This document shows positions 11,401-23,039 of a stretch of DNA of 64,000 nt, piece after piece. Position numbers and translations under genes: made by a program. The notes below the pieces were generated by a model that worked only from the letters and a program-made list of their open reading frames with translations, was not told where the DNA came from and ran no database searches. Each line of letters starts with the position of its first letter. Position 1 is the first letter of the stretch. This DNA comes from Akebia trifoliata (taxonomy: Eukaryota > Streptophyta > Magnoliopsida > Ranunculales > Lardizabalaceae). Location: contig CM030715.1 in the NCBI GenBank assembly GCA_017979445.1, forward strand, positions 11,772,187 to 11,836,186, in the 5' to 3' direction.

Positions 11401-12360
11401 TTTACATGGACGCATCGCTATGTCTTGGTGGTCATCAGGATTGCTATTTGGCTTGATCCTCTTGGCTCTAACAACTGGCTCCTTGAATTCTGCTGGTCCG
11501 TCTGGATACTCTAAGGTGGGTTTGTTCCAAACCTTCTCAATGAGATGCATTAACTTTCAGTCAAAGACTCGAGGGGAAAGAAAGCTTTTGGTTGAGGCAA
11601 AAAGGACTCGATAGGTACTTCTTACTGTTCTGGGATCAAATTAGGATGGTAAAAAGATGTTTTTTCTAGAACAATTAGATGAACATAATGGAATCCTTTG
11701 GTTCCTAGAACAAGGGGATCAGTCATCCACCAAGGACATTTTAAACCGATACAGTGGGCAAAGCCACATATAGAGTAAGTGAGGGCTTCCTTTGAAGCTT
11801 TCTCACTCACCATTTTTTATGGCATCTAGACCTGAGAAGGTTTAAGCTAGGATGAGAGGTACTGGGTTGGCTTTTCTTAAGAGTTGAGAGGCTATATCGA
11901 TGAATGACTCAGGGATAGTTTGACCATCACTATTGGAGGTCAGTATGTGTTGGGCTAAGATTCCTAAGCATAAACGATAATCTCTAGCGGCTCACCAGGT
12001 TTCGGGTTTCATATTGATGGGGTGACTGCGGGAGCGATACGGGCCCAGTAGAGGTACTAAGTCCAATCTTCCATTATGGACTAGGGTATTAGCTTCTTCT
12101 TTGGAAATGTTCAGTTTTGTGGCGAGGTCACCAGAATATCCGGTCTTCAATGAGGGCCTGACTAGAGGTTCTGAAGTGGATATCCCCATAATGCCAAAAT
12201 AATCCTCATGAGTGGGGCACAAGTACATATGCCCTATATGGAATATATGAACGTAGAGGTTCCAACGTTTAGCCATAGCACGTAATAGGTTCCAGTCTAT
12301 TTCGAACTCGTGGAAGTAGAGAGCACTCCTCAACATGGATATCCCAAAATTGATCTTCTC
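11401..12360 (-). pseudogene. Element A ORF1, DUF7745-like (decayed)
   Basis: This is an extra gene upstream of gag. The frame 12336-11992 reads FEIDWNLLRAMAKRWNLYVHI, then CPTHEDYFGIMGI and GYSGDLATKLNISKEEANT. That pattern (W..L......HVF, then CPTxEDF) is what I recall for the DUF7745 domain found in ORF1 of Ogre-type elements. It continues through stops into QTIPESFIDIASQLLRKANP, a GLDAIKNGE segment, and 11813-11622 (GFAHCIGLKCPWWMTDP). It ends near 11401 with DDHQDIAMRPCKK. The function of ORF1 is unknown. A separate ORF before gag is diagnostic of Ogre-like elements. The domain name is from memory and needs a profile search. Confidence 0.65.
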
Positions 12361-13050
12361 TACAGGTGCATCCCTATGATGGTTGTTTTGACTAACTGAT
12401 CGATTAGGTTATCGCTTGTGGCTAGCATCCTGGTTTGACATAAAAGGGTATTTTAGTACTCTTCCAAGGTCAATGTAAAATTACTTTTTCTTTTGAAAAA
12501 TCTTGTTCTTATGGAAAATATTTTATGAAAAACTTTTTTTCTTAGAAAATATTTTTTTTTTGCTAGATAACACCTCCTTTGGAAAATACTTTTTCTGGAA
12601 AATACTTTCCCTTTGTAAACCATTTTTCTTTTTTGAAAATTTGATTTCCATTTTGATTTAAATGGCTTGGCCTATCATGATTGTTGGATCGAGATGGACT
12701 GGGTTATTATTGCAAAATGATGGATTCTTTATTAGGTCGGTGCACCCATTTTAATTTCTAAAAATAAAATTTTTGATCCTTGAGGACAATCATACACTCT
12801 AATCTCATCATTCATATAATTCACATACATTCATCAATCATAAAGTCTCATAAACAACTCGGGAACCCCCAATAAGTTCAAGTCGTGAAGGAGAGGTTTC
12901 TAGATTCTAAGCTTACTACGTGTAATGCATTTTTATCTGGCCACTCTTGCCCAAGCACACCTATATACCTCTCGAGCGTACTCAATCAGATGGCACGTGG
13001 TGACTTGGTTTGATATATCGTATAGGTGATAATCTAAAACTTCAACTCAC

Positions 13051-13232
13051 TTCTCTGAAGTCAAAAACAGCCAGTTTGATCCCCAGTTGAGAGGTGGCAC
13101 ACGATGGTGAGCAAGGGCCCACTTAAATACCTCTCATTTAGTATAGACGTAGTCTGTCCCCCTTGTATAGTAGGGTATAGCGGGGCAGGATCTCGCTTAG
13201 GCACCAGTTTTGACCAAGAAGTACAATTGATG
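13051..13232 (-). other. Leader block conserved between elements A and B
   Basis: The block contains TTCTCTGAAGTCAAAA, GAGGTGGCACACGATGG, TAGACGTAGTCTGTCCCCCT, TTAGGCACC and TTTTGACCAAGAA. The same landmarks occur in the same order and spacing at 45934-46100 in the leader of element B, whose LTRs are unrelated by eye to those of A. Both copies have the same orientation relative to their element. The function is unknown; a packaging, splicing or translation signal is possible. Confidence 0.7.
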
Positions 13233-13246
13233 TACTTGAATTATCT

Positions 13247-13575
13247 TTGATATACCTATGGGTACGGGTCAAGAATTGTATCTTTCATAAATGGTTTGGC
13301 ATCCCACGAGGGGACCGACCACGTACTAGTACTACGTTGGCAAACGGGACATGTGACTGTATGGCTTACAATAGGTCAAACGCTCAGGTTGCTCTAACTT
13401 GGGTGCATCGATATACTTTTCAGAGTCATCTGATCAGACGGTACTAATGCCCCAGTTTGATATACCCTAAGGTACTTGACTGGAGTTATGGTTTTCATGA
13501 ATGACGTTGCATCTCCGAAGAGACCGGGCCACGCACTAGTGCCATGTTGGCTATATGAGACGTGCAAGTATGCAA
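13247..13575. repeat. Imperfect direct duplication in element A leader
   Basis: TTGATATACC starts two diverged copies, 13247-13364 and 13457-13575, about 210 bp apart. Each continues with GGTAC, a TTTCATAAATG/TTTCATGAATG motif, GCATC, a GACCG..CCACG(T/C)ACTAGT motif and a final G(A/G)CATGTG/GACGTGCA motif. No protein is evident. Confidence 0.65.
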
Positions 13576-15580
13576 AGCAGTAAACGTGCATGTAGTGTAT
13601 GCAAAATAGGGTGGGGTGTGCCCGGGGCCTTTTCAAATAGATCAATTCATGGGTCCATGAGTCTAATTAAACCATACAACATTGATATCATATAGATAAT
13701 AACCAAGATAATGCACAAACCCATCATATCAAGACCAAAATAAACCCATCAAACATATACTCCAATTGAGATCATAGCACGTTAAATAAGCAATCAACAT
13801 GAAGACTGGCAATCAGATTTGATTGTTGAAGCAAACATGTAATTTAGTTCGAATATATATTTGTTATTTTTTATACAGTCCAATCAAGGGTTATTTTGGG
13901 TGACTCAAAATAATTCAAAATTTTAAGGGATATCGAATTGAGGATATAACAATAATTGATGAGATAAAGAGGATGTTTTTATTTTTTATTTTTTATTTTT
14001 TATTTTTTCAGAAAACAAGTTGATCTCAATCAAAAGAATTTTATGAAACAAAACCAAACAAAAAGATATACACCCCCATATTGCTGTCGGCAACATTCAA
14101 GACTTGATTTTTTTATTTTTTTTGAAAATATTTTTTTATTTTTTTAAGAAAAACTTTCTTATCGTATAATTTAATATTAGTTAAACCCCTTAATTGATAG
14201 AAAATTGTCCAAAAATTGTGATAAATTTCCAAGATTCGATTTTAACTCAAACTCCCGATCGATGCTTTCCAACTAATAAAAACTTGTAAAATAGGATGGG
14301 AGCAGCTTAATGGAACAGCATGGTATAACGGATTTTTGGAACTAAATGCAATCAACACCCAATCCCATTGATCTGGGTCATAAGAACTATTGCTATTAAA
14401 GAAAGCTTGTGGAAAACATTTCTTTGCATTCACCTCAATCATCCATCTCGTTCCATCATCTTAGACTAATCGATATTTGGCCATTAACATTCGTTGGTAT
14501 CCCTAACTGAGAGCAGCAAAAGAAACATACCCCACAATTTCGACAAAGTTAATAAAAAATAGTGAGAAACCGAGATTCAACAAATCTTCAGAGAGATCTT
14601 CCCGTTCGAACTCGAGATCAAAAACACCTATCTTACAAAAACGATTGATCGGACAAAAAACAGCCACCAAAATTAAGACATGAAACGATATTTGAGTGAA
14701 AAAAAATGCGAAGTAATCAGGAAACAACGCCCCCTACCAGTCCCAAAAAAAATAGCCACAAAAATCGAGAACAAAACGATATTTGCGATCTCTGATCTTA
14801 ATTTAATCTCCCATCTCATAGAGGAGATAGCGCCCCCTACCAGTCCTTAGTTCATTGTTTCTTGTTCGATCCAGAAGTAATCAGTTGATACTTAGATAGG
14901 CCAAGATTCGCAAACCCAAGTATGGTTTAGGAACCCTTAGGGAGCAAAGCTCTTGAGTCTCTGTTGAGACCGATGGAACCAATTAGGGAAGAAGACGTAT
15001 TCTTTTTTAAAAAAATTGATTAAAAGGGGCGAAAAAAAATAAAAGGAATTTTCTACTAACTGCACCCCATTTATTAAATTGAAAAGTTAATGGTTTAACA
15101 ATTAAAATCGGGTTCTTTTCAAAACACACCATTAGTAAAAACGAATGGAAACTCTATTGTTGTTGTCCCCAACAGCATGCTCGAAAAAAAAATCTCTTTA
15201 AAAAAAGAAATACTTGTTAAAGAACAAACTGCACATTCTAATAAATAAAATTTTATTTGTGCCTAAAAAAGTTAAATAAATAAGAATAAGATAGAAAAAT
15301 TAGAAAAAAAATAAAAAATAAAAACATTCCTCATGCTCAACAATCATTAAATCATCCCTAAAAAATATAACCTTTTGCATTATCTAGGGTCATTCCGGAT
15401 GATCCTTAATCGAACCATAAAAATAATATGTCAAAGTAACTATTTAAAGTCCAACCCAATGAGCAACAATTGATCTAACAATAAAAATAAAATAAACTAA
15501 TAAACGATCAATTAAAGAACAAAACTAGGCTGTTTTAACAATGCTCCCATACTTGGGGCTTTTCAAGCTTGATCCTCAAA

Positions 15581-15599
15581 GTCCCCAGTGGAGTCGCCA
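15581..15599 (-). other. Primer binding site of element A (tRNA-Arg type)
   Basis: On the minus strand one base after the LTR end comes TGGCGACTCCACTGGGGAC. This is the complement of the 3' end of a plant tRNA-Arg (ACG), with one or two mismatches to the sequence I remember. tRNA-Arg primers are described for Ogre-type elements. It fixes 15601-17254 as the 5' LTR. Confidence 0.78.
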
Positions 15600-15600
15600 C

Positions 15601-17254
15601 TGAAAGCGCCCTTGATCCGCGGGGTGCGTAGATCCACTTTTGACCCTTGAGGTTTGGGAGCGCCACCTAGTTATTACGATCTAGTAACTAAACTTCGACT
15701 CTAAACGGATAAAAATAACTAATCTACTTTTAAAAAAGTAACTGAGTTTGGGGATCAAGTTACGGGGTTGGAAGATGTTAGGCACCAACCCCGCCTGGCA
15801 AACACCGGTCTCTACTAATTTTTAAAAAATTAAGAAATTTATACCTTTCCGAAGACAACATTCTCATTCCCTCAGATCTGACAGAATAACTCCTTGTACA
15901 GTACTCCTCGCTTCGTTCAATCTACAGATCTAATTTCTAATCTCTAAGGCGAGGTATCTCTTTCTTAGATCTGAATTCTTCGGACTTGTTTATGGGTTTC
16001 TAGGTATTTTTGAAAGACTTTTAGGTATTTTTTGAGCTAAAATCAGAGTATGGGTGTTAGGTAAGAAGCTGGGGCTTCAAAATTAGGGTTTATGGGAGGT
16101 TATGGAAGCTTTTTGACCTACTTCTCTTAGGATTTTTTTTATGCGAAAATAGGTTGTGAGGACCCCTATTTATAGATTTTTTAAGTGTTTGTTTAGATAG
16201 AATTAGTGTTTAATTATAATTCTTTTAGTTAGAGTTATATTTTAATTAGAATTATTTTAGGTAGAGTTATATTTTAGTTAGAATTCTATTAGTGTTTTGA
16301 CTTTTGATCTTATTTGATTGACTTTAAGATTTTGACTTTAGTCTTACTAGGTTGACTTTTAATATCTTAACTTTAGTCTTACTTGATTGACTTTAAGATC
16401 TTGACTTTAGTCTTATTTGATTGACTTTAAGATTGACATTAGTCTTACTTGATTGACTTTAATTTCTTGACTTTAGTCTTACTAAATTGACTTTAAGATT
16501 TTGGAGAACCCCTTTTTATTATATCTTTAATTCTTTGGGCCCCTAGATGGAGGGATCCTCTAATAAATATCTGGGCAACCATCAACAATTTTGCCTGATA
16601 GTATGATTGATCGATTTTTTGGTGCAAAATTTTAAATTAATTTTATTAATGTTTTATTTATTAATTTCAAAATTTTAAATTTTTTTAATTGAAAAATTAT
16701 TGTTTTGCCCCTGAAGTGAACTTTTACGTTTCAAGTCAGTTTTTGATGTTCCAGGATGTTTTAGAATTGATTTTTCGTAAGGAATTCAATGAGAATATTG
16801 GTTTGTGTCATTTATGAAATTAGTTTTTGCGAAATGGTTGTGAACTTTATGAGGGGCATTTTCGTAATTTTGTCAAAATTTGTGAAAATTGACGAAATAA
16901 TTTATTTGATTTCTACTTGTTGTTTTATGAGTTTGAAAGGATTTTTCTGAGCGTAATGTAGGCTCTAGGGATGTTTTGATGTTAGGGGTATTTTGGTAAT
17001 TTGATCATTTTTTAGTGATTTTTATCTTGAAACTTCCTTTTGTCTGCAAGATAATGATTTCTATGTTTTTGAGGTTATATTTCCTAACGTAGCGTGGTTT
17101 CTACAGTTTTGTCAGTTCGAGATATCTCATCCGAATTTCTAAAACATATCTGGTAACAAAATAAAGCATTGGAATAAACATCCATTATTGGGAACCGTTG
17201 CGATCGGGTTGACGAGTTGATTAATCAGGCAAATGCAAAAATGGGGTGTCTACA
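15601..17254 (-). mobile_element. 5' LTR of Ogre-like element A
   Basis: This 1654 bp LTR on the minus strand runs from TGTAGACACCCC (17254) to GGGCGCTTTCA (15601). The PBS follows directly. It contains the TGACTTTAGTCTT minisatellite at about 16300-16500 and a minus-strand TATA box. The outer flank is CCGGC (17255-17259), which should recur as the target duplication beyond the left edge of the window. Confidence 0.88.
16166..16175 (-). promoter_or_regulatory. TATA box of the element A 5' LTR
   Basis: The minus strand reads CTATAAATAG. The same box is kept in the related LTRs near 3325-3335 and 63562-63572, which supports a function as the LTR core promoter driving minus-strand transcription into the element. 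Confidence 0.6.
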
Positions 17255-17620
17255 CCGGCCTCCACTTTTGATGTTTCCTTTTGGAAACTTAGGAAAGACT
17301 TAGCGTATTCTTTGTAGGAAGGGTGTCTAGTGCTTCCCAATCCCTAGCCTACACCCACGTTGACTCGAGCCCTTGCGCCAAGCTATGTGGAAGTTCCGCG
17401 TGTCATAAGATCATCTATTGCTTATAACACACCTTATTTTCTTTTGTAACATGTTACTCCGTGTAATCAATACTATATCAACAAAGTTGCCTCTAGGCTT
17501 TGTCTCGTGTTCCCCGTTGTCTTGTTTGATTGCTACGTATTGTAGCGTATGTTCATTTTTACAAGGTTGCTTGTGGATTAGCACCCCCTTGTGCCGCACG
17601 ACCTCACTTAGAAATAACAC
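17255..17620. other. Spacer right of element A; no gene recognised
   Basis: This is 366 bp of fairly balanced base composition with small open frames on both strands (17411-17620 minus, 17418-17657 plus). I recognise no protein motif in any frame. It flanks the 5' LTR of A and runs into the triplicated block. Confidence 0.4.
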
Positions 17621-18916
17621 AGCCGTGACATTGTACCACCAAAAAAATAAAAGATAACAAAATAGAATAAAATAAATTAAATAAATTAGAAATTAACTAA
17701 CCTTAATCAAAGAGATTAAGAAATGAACAAATTCAAGTTCTAAGAACAACCATTTCTTTCCCCCCAAATTCGTCCAAATTTAACAAAAAATAAATCAGAA
17801 TTAAGAAAAAAATAAAATAAAAATAGAACAACTCGAAGGTAAAACTCAACTTTTTCTTACAAACACCTTTTTTTTCTCTTGATTCCCTAATGGATTCTAA
17901 CTTCAGATTTGTCCTTTGCAACTCTTCCTTCAAACAAAGAAACAAAATAACATAAAATGATTGTTTTTTAAAGAGTGAGAAATGGAATTGAGGAATGAAA
18001 CTTAGGGCATTGCGAAGCTTCTTGATAATACGGTGCTAAAACCTCGTTTTGAAAGAACACAACCGTGACACTGTACCACCAAAAAAATAAAAGATAACAA
18101 AGCAGAATAAAATAAATTAAACAAATTAAAAATTAACAAACCATAATCAAAGAGATTAAGAAATGAACAAATTTAAGTTCTAACAACAACCATTTCTTCC
18201 CCCTAAATTCATCCAAAGTTAACAAAAACAAATCAGAATTAAGAAAAAATAAAATAAAAATAGAACGAATCGAAGCTAAAGCTCAACTTTTGCCTACAAA
18301 CACATTTTTTCTCTTGATTTCCTAATGGATTCTAACTTGAGATTTTTCATCTGCAACTCTTCCTTCAAACAAAGAAACAAAATAGCATAAAATGATTGTT
18401 TTTAAAAAAAATGAAAGATAGAATTGAGGAAGGAGACTTAGGGCATTGCGAAGCTTTTGATGATACAGCGCTAAAACCTCACTTCGAAAGAACACGGTCG
18501 TGACACTGTACCACCAAAAGAATAAAAGAGAACAAAGCAGCATAAATTAAATAAAACAAATTAGAAATTAACAAATCACAATCAAACAGATTAAAAAATA
18601 AACAAATTTAAGTTCTAACAACAACTATTTCTTTCTCCTAAATTCATCCAAAATTAACAAAAACAAATCAGAATTAAGAAAAAATAAAATAAAAATAGAA
18701 TAACTCGAAGCTACAGCTCAACTTTTGCCTACAAACACCTTTTCTTCTCTTGATTCCCTAATGGATTCTAACTTGATATTTGTCCTCTACAACTCTTCCT
18801 TCAAATAGAAAAACAAAATAACATAAAATGATTATTTTTTAAATAGTGAGAGACAAAATTGAAGAAGGAGACTTAGGGCATTACGAAGTTTCTTGATGAT
18901 ACAGTGCTAAAACCTT
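17621..18916. repeat. Tandem triplication, 435-440 bp unit
   Basis: Three head-to-tail copies start at 17621, 18061 and 18496, each opening with CGTGACA(T/C)TGTACCACC. They share AATCAGAATTAAG, CTCTTGATT(C/T)CCTAATGG and TTAGGGCATT(G/A)CGAAG. The unit is A-rich. Minus-strand frames such as 17945-17733 and 18543-18322 are different frames of the same unit and show no conserved protein, so they are not called as genes. Confidence 0.88.
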
Positions 18917-20237
18917 CTGAGTCCTAGCGTGGAAGAGCTTCACCATTGAGCAATATAGAATCTAGTAGAAATCGTGATGATTGAATCAGACATAGAAGAC
19001 ATAGAAGTTTTTGGTTGTTAGGGTTTTCTGATGTGGAGATCAAAGGTAGCAATTATAGTCTTCTTCTTCCTGGAGGAGAAATTATTGAATCAATTGAAAA
19101 TGAGATCAAGAGAATCAGAGTTAAAATGGAGAGTGTTTGGAAGACAAAACGGGGTTGTATGGTTTTATGACTTTCATAATTGATCTCACAAAAGAGACGC
19201 GGTGGAAAGGGGAGACGTTTCAGATGAAGATGAAGAGCGCTGAATTGGGACATAGAAGGAAAAAACATATTAAAGAAGGATATTTTAAGTCAATTAAAAA
19301 AAATAACGTTTTCTTCTTTATTCTTCTCTATTAAAGCTAAAACTCCAAGGTTCAATTTACTTCTTCGTCTTGCTATTAACATCTTATTTCTCCATTGCTA
19401 TCACTTGAATATATTAGAGACCTTAAAAAATAACGATAAATTTATTTGTTTCATTGTTCATCCTACATTAAATTTAATTTCTAATTTTATTTGGGTGAAT
19501 TTTGTAGGTATTTTTTTTACGGTTGGTGAGAAGTTGATAGGGATTGATTAGGGTCTCTCAATACCCCTTAAAAGAAATAAGGATTAAGTTATATTTTTAG
19601 ATATACGTCAAATGGTAAAAAATCTGAAATTTATTATTTAGTGGTTATTTGTGTTGAAATGATTAGAAGAAAAAATATGATTTTTTTTTTATTTGTTTAG
19701 GGTACTCTTAGGTTTGTGCTTATATAAATAGAAAAATGGTAAACCTTCTCACATCCACGCTAAGGTCATTTTTGTCAAAACATATAGCATGTTAACAATC
19801 TCATATCCACGTAAATTTTATATTATTTTACTAATTATTTTTTATGTTATTTGTGTTGAAATTATTAGGTAAAAAAATATGATTTTATTTTATTTTATTT
19901 ATTGAGGGTCCTCTTAGATTTGTGTTTATATAATTAAAAATATTGAAAATCTTCTTCCTATATTTTATTTAATTTTTATATTCTTAAGATTAAGATTACA
20001 ATTTCATACTCACACTATCATGTAATTCCCTTTTTGCTTAGTTTCACTCAGGTGTGTCACATGGGCATTCCACTAATATGTCTTAAAAATATTTAAAACA
20101 ATGGAGTTATATTTATTTTATTTTGTAGAAAAAAATAATTCAAACATAACATATATTACTTGAAAAAACACTAACCTATAACTAGAATGAGTTTCTAATC
20201 CAACTCAGTAAGCTTTTGAAGGTTAGCACATGGAGTT
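18917..20237. other. AT-rich spacer left of element C; no gene recognised
   Basis: The sequence holds only short frames on both strands near 19053-19334, with no motif. An imperfect duplication is seen at about 19640-19740 and 19845-19945 (TTATTTGTGTTGAAAT, then TAGGTTTGTG/TAGATTTGTG, then TATATAA). Base 20233-20237 (GAGTT) is the left target-site copy of element C. Confidence 0.45.
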
Positions 20238-20817
20238 TGTAAAGGGAAATAATTGCGCAGCAATCTTAACTATATACATGTCAAAGCCAGCCAAGTGGTA
20301 CCTGACACAGATCAGCAAATAAGGCGTTGTCCAGCAAGTAGGGCAGGTCAAAGCAGAGACCTTCCTAGTCTGGCTAGTAGGCAGCACAACACTAAGCGAA
20401 GCTAGTCCTACCAGGCAGGGTAGGCTAGGCCTTAAGAAAACTACAATACTGTTGTGCGCACGTAAGTCCCAGAAATCTCAAAGGAGATCTCTGAAGATAA
20501 GTTCGATTGATCCAGAATATCCTGGTTAGGTAAACAACCCCATTGAACTAGCAGAAATCCCATGATTACAGCCCATAGAGGGGGAAACACTAGGGTAAAG
20601 TAGGGAGTTATATAGCACAGTAAGTATTATTGAAGAGGGGACTAGAGAGAGATCGAGAGCTAACCAATATTATTTACTGTTCTTCTGTCTCTCTAACATG
20701 AGCATCAGAGTGTCTGTGGTAGGTATCAGGCCGCCACGATGAAGAAGGTGGTAGGAACGACTTTGGATCGGTGCAGGTTGGGACCATCAGAGCCGTCCAT
20801 TGAATTCTGACAGCACA
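20238..20817 (+). mobile_element. 5' LTR of element C
   Basis: The 580 bp LTR runs from TGTAAAGGGAAATAATTG to a CAGCACA end. The partner at 53834-54414 is 581 bp and starts TATAAAGGAAAATAATTG, its first G being mutated. The copies share AGGCGTTGTCCA, CTAGTCTGGCTAG and GAGAGATCGAGAGCTAACC in order. No recognisable tRNA primer site follows at 20818. Confidence 0.87.
20607..20616 (+). promoter_or_regulatory. TATA box of the element C 5' LTR
   Basis: GTTATATAGC is present in both LTR copies at the same relative place (also 54204-54213), about 200 bp before the LTR end. This is consistent with the LTR core promoter. Confidence 0.5.
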
Positions 20818-20859
20818 CAACTTGGGAACACCAGTAGTAAATTGATTTCAGTAGAAACA

Positions 20860-22250
20860 ATGGTGAGATCCACAAGAACAAATGAAGTCAATGTGTCCCC
20901 CACCAGTGGCTTCGGCCGTAGACGCGCAGCTTCTGACAATGTTGGAAGCTATAAGAAATCAATAGGAAGAGATGTAGAAGAAGATAGAGGATTTGGTAGA
21001 GCAAAATCGGAACTTGAGTCAGCATCTTATTGACCGACAGTAGGCAGAACGAGATAGCGTGCCGAAGGATCCTCAGGCGGCAAGTAAGGATGACCATGCC
21101 TCTAGTACAAAAGGAAACACATCGTTATTAATCCCCATAGGGGAAGATAGAATGGAGGTTGCCACGGCAACCACTCGAACTGAACCAGTAGTAGGTTTAA
21201 CTCGAGAAGAGGTTAGAGAGATGATTAGGAAGGAAAAAAAGATAATGAAAAGTGTCGACATTGGCATAGCAACAGTGCAAGCCATTTGAGAAATCCAAAA
21301 GTCTCCCCTTTCAGCAGAAATTTTAGTCGAAGAAATTCCTAATAAGTTTGCACCCCTACGATTTACCCCTTATTCCATGATGAAGGACCCAATGGAACAT
21401 TTATTTCATTTTCGGTAGCTGCTTGCATTATGGGAAGGGAAAGAGGGGTTGATGTGTAGATTGTTCCCTTCGAGTTTGTAGAAAAACGTTCTAACCTGGT
21501 TCCACAAATTTCCATGTGGATCCATTAGCTCATTTGAGGAGCTTTGTATTGCCTTCGTTGCGTTGTACATTAGCAACAGGAAGGGTGGAGAAGATGTTGA
21601 TGCACTACTTAGCATGAGACTAGGACCAGGGGAGAGCCTCAAGGAGTTTACCAAGAAATTTAGGGAAGAAGCAATGTCACTAGAGAATTGAGATAAATGA
21701 ACGACGGTAGTGACGTTCAGAAATTCCTTATACTATAACTCGGGGTTGTATAAATCTCTTGTAAAAACGAGGCAGAAGACTTTGAGTGAGTTGTTCGAGA
21801 GAACGGAGAAGTACATCCACTTAGAGGATGATCTCCGGAGCTCAATAGGGAAGAGTAAAGTCATACACACTGTGGAAAATCTAGCAATCAACACCAGTAG
21901 TGGCAACAGGACAGGAAGAGTCTGCGTGAACAAGATGGGGAGAGGACAAGGACAGGGATATATTTCATTATTCTTCCTAGTGAAATATTGCCCCTTATTG
22001 CTCATGAACCATTTTTTGAGTTGCCAACGTCGCTTCCTCGAGATCAGATCAATCAAAGCGAAGGGTGTTGTGAGTATCACAAAGTATGAGCCCACACCAC
22101 CAATAGATGCCAGGCTCTGAGAAGATTTTTGCAGAAGCTGATAGAGCAGGACAGGCTAAGAGACTTGCCCAGAAGACAGAGGGAGGACTTGCTACAGGAT
22201 AGGGATCGTAGGACAGAACAGCCACCAATAGAAAGGTAGGATGGAAGGGT
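20860..22250 (+). pseudogene. Element C gag (decayed)
   Basis: The frame opens at an ATG at 20860 (VRSTRTNEVNV) and breaks near 21031. At 21059-21289 is an acidic/basic spacer ending in LTREEVREMIRKEKK. Capsid motifs follow across stops: NKFAPLRFTPY, then ALYISNRKGGED and LGPGESLKEFTKKFREEAM. At 21710-21900 is LYKSLVKTRQKTLSELFERTEKYIHLED split over that frame. A zinc knuckle C-E-Y-H...H...C with a stop inside is at about 22067-22110, followed by RRFLQKLIEQ in a shifted frame. This is particle-forming gag; there are at least five stops or shifts. Confidence 0.82.
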
Positions 22251-22404
22251 AGTAGTGATACACGTTGTCCTTAGAAAAGAGAATAGCAAGGTTGGGCATA
22301 CCAGAACCAGCGAAAGAGTAAAAATGAGGAACGTTGAGCATCTGATTCATATTTTTACGACAAGGAGTGGACCTACCAAATTGAAATCCTTCGGGGAGTA
22401 AACG

Positions 22405-22803
22405 GTGGCATTCACTAAGGAAGATTTGGAAAGGGTGGCAAGATCCCATTACGATGCACTAGTAGTAACTCTGCAGGTGGGCACCTTCAAGCTTAAAAGA
22501 ATCCTGATTGATAGTGGCAGCTTAGTGGATATCTTGTACGCTTCGACCTTCTTAAAAATGGGCCTTAGTATGAATGTGCTCGTCCCAGTAAAAGAACCGC
22601 TGATCGACTTCAATGGGAGATCTAGTCAACCCTGGGGGGAGATAGTATTACCAGTCAAACTAGGACTGGTGACCTTGATGACCAGGTTCGTGGTCGTTGA
22701 AATTTTTTTCCCATATTATGCCATCTTGGGGAGGTGGTGGACGTATGAGATGAAAGTAGTTCCTTCCACATATTACCAGATTCTCCGATTTTCCATGTCG
22801 TAG
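22405..22803 (+). pseudogene. Element C protease region
   Basis: The open frame contains FTKEDLERVARSHYDALVV, then the aspartic protease site RILIDSGSLVDILY (D-S-G, intact), then IVLPVKLG and a final strand YYAILGRWWTYEMKVVPSTY. The order and spacing match the retropepsin of Tat elements, which is located between gag and RT. The frame ends with a TAG at 22801; acidic linker remnants continue to about 23040 with stops. No intact fusion to gag or RT remains. Confidence 0.85.
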
Positions 22804-23039
22804 GGGATGTGGGACGTGCGAGGTAACCTAATAGTAGCACAAGTGTGTGCATTGAGCAGGGAAGAATCATCTGAGGACGGAGTGCAGCAATAGCAATTGC
22901 AGTTGGGGGAGACCAAGCTTAGTTGACACTCATGTCTAGAAGGGGCAGAGCTGGAACAGGAGAGTTGAAGGAGATAATGGAATGTTTAAGGAGAAACTGA
23001 GACATCTTTGCCTAGTCTATCGAGGAGATGTCAGGGATT

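Larger units (their letters stand above)
12361..15580 (-). other. Untranslated leader of element A
   Basis: This 3.2 kb lies between the primer binding site and ORF1. It is A/T-rich (long T runs at 12480-12660 and 13970-14150) and has no credible gene. It includes the block shared with element B (13051-13232), an imperfect 210 bp-spaced duplication (13247-13575), and a (TTTTTATT)n-like run at 13976-14008. Long leaders are normal for Ogre elements. Confidence 0.6.

Noticed and set aside
2715..17254. Taking 2715-4462 as the 3' LTR of element A
   Set aside because: No polypurine tract adjoins it, integrase codons continue on its other side, it has its own GGTTG duplication, and the outer flanks GGTTG and CCGGC do not match.
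18322..18543. Minus-strand frame in the 435-440 bp triplication
   Set aside because: The other two copies do not keep the frame and no protein family is recognisable.
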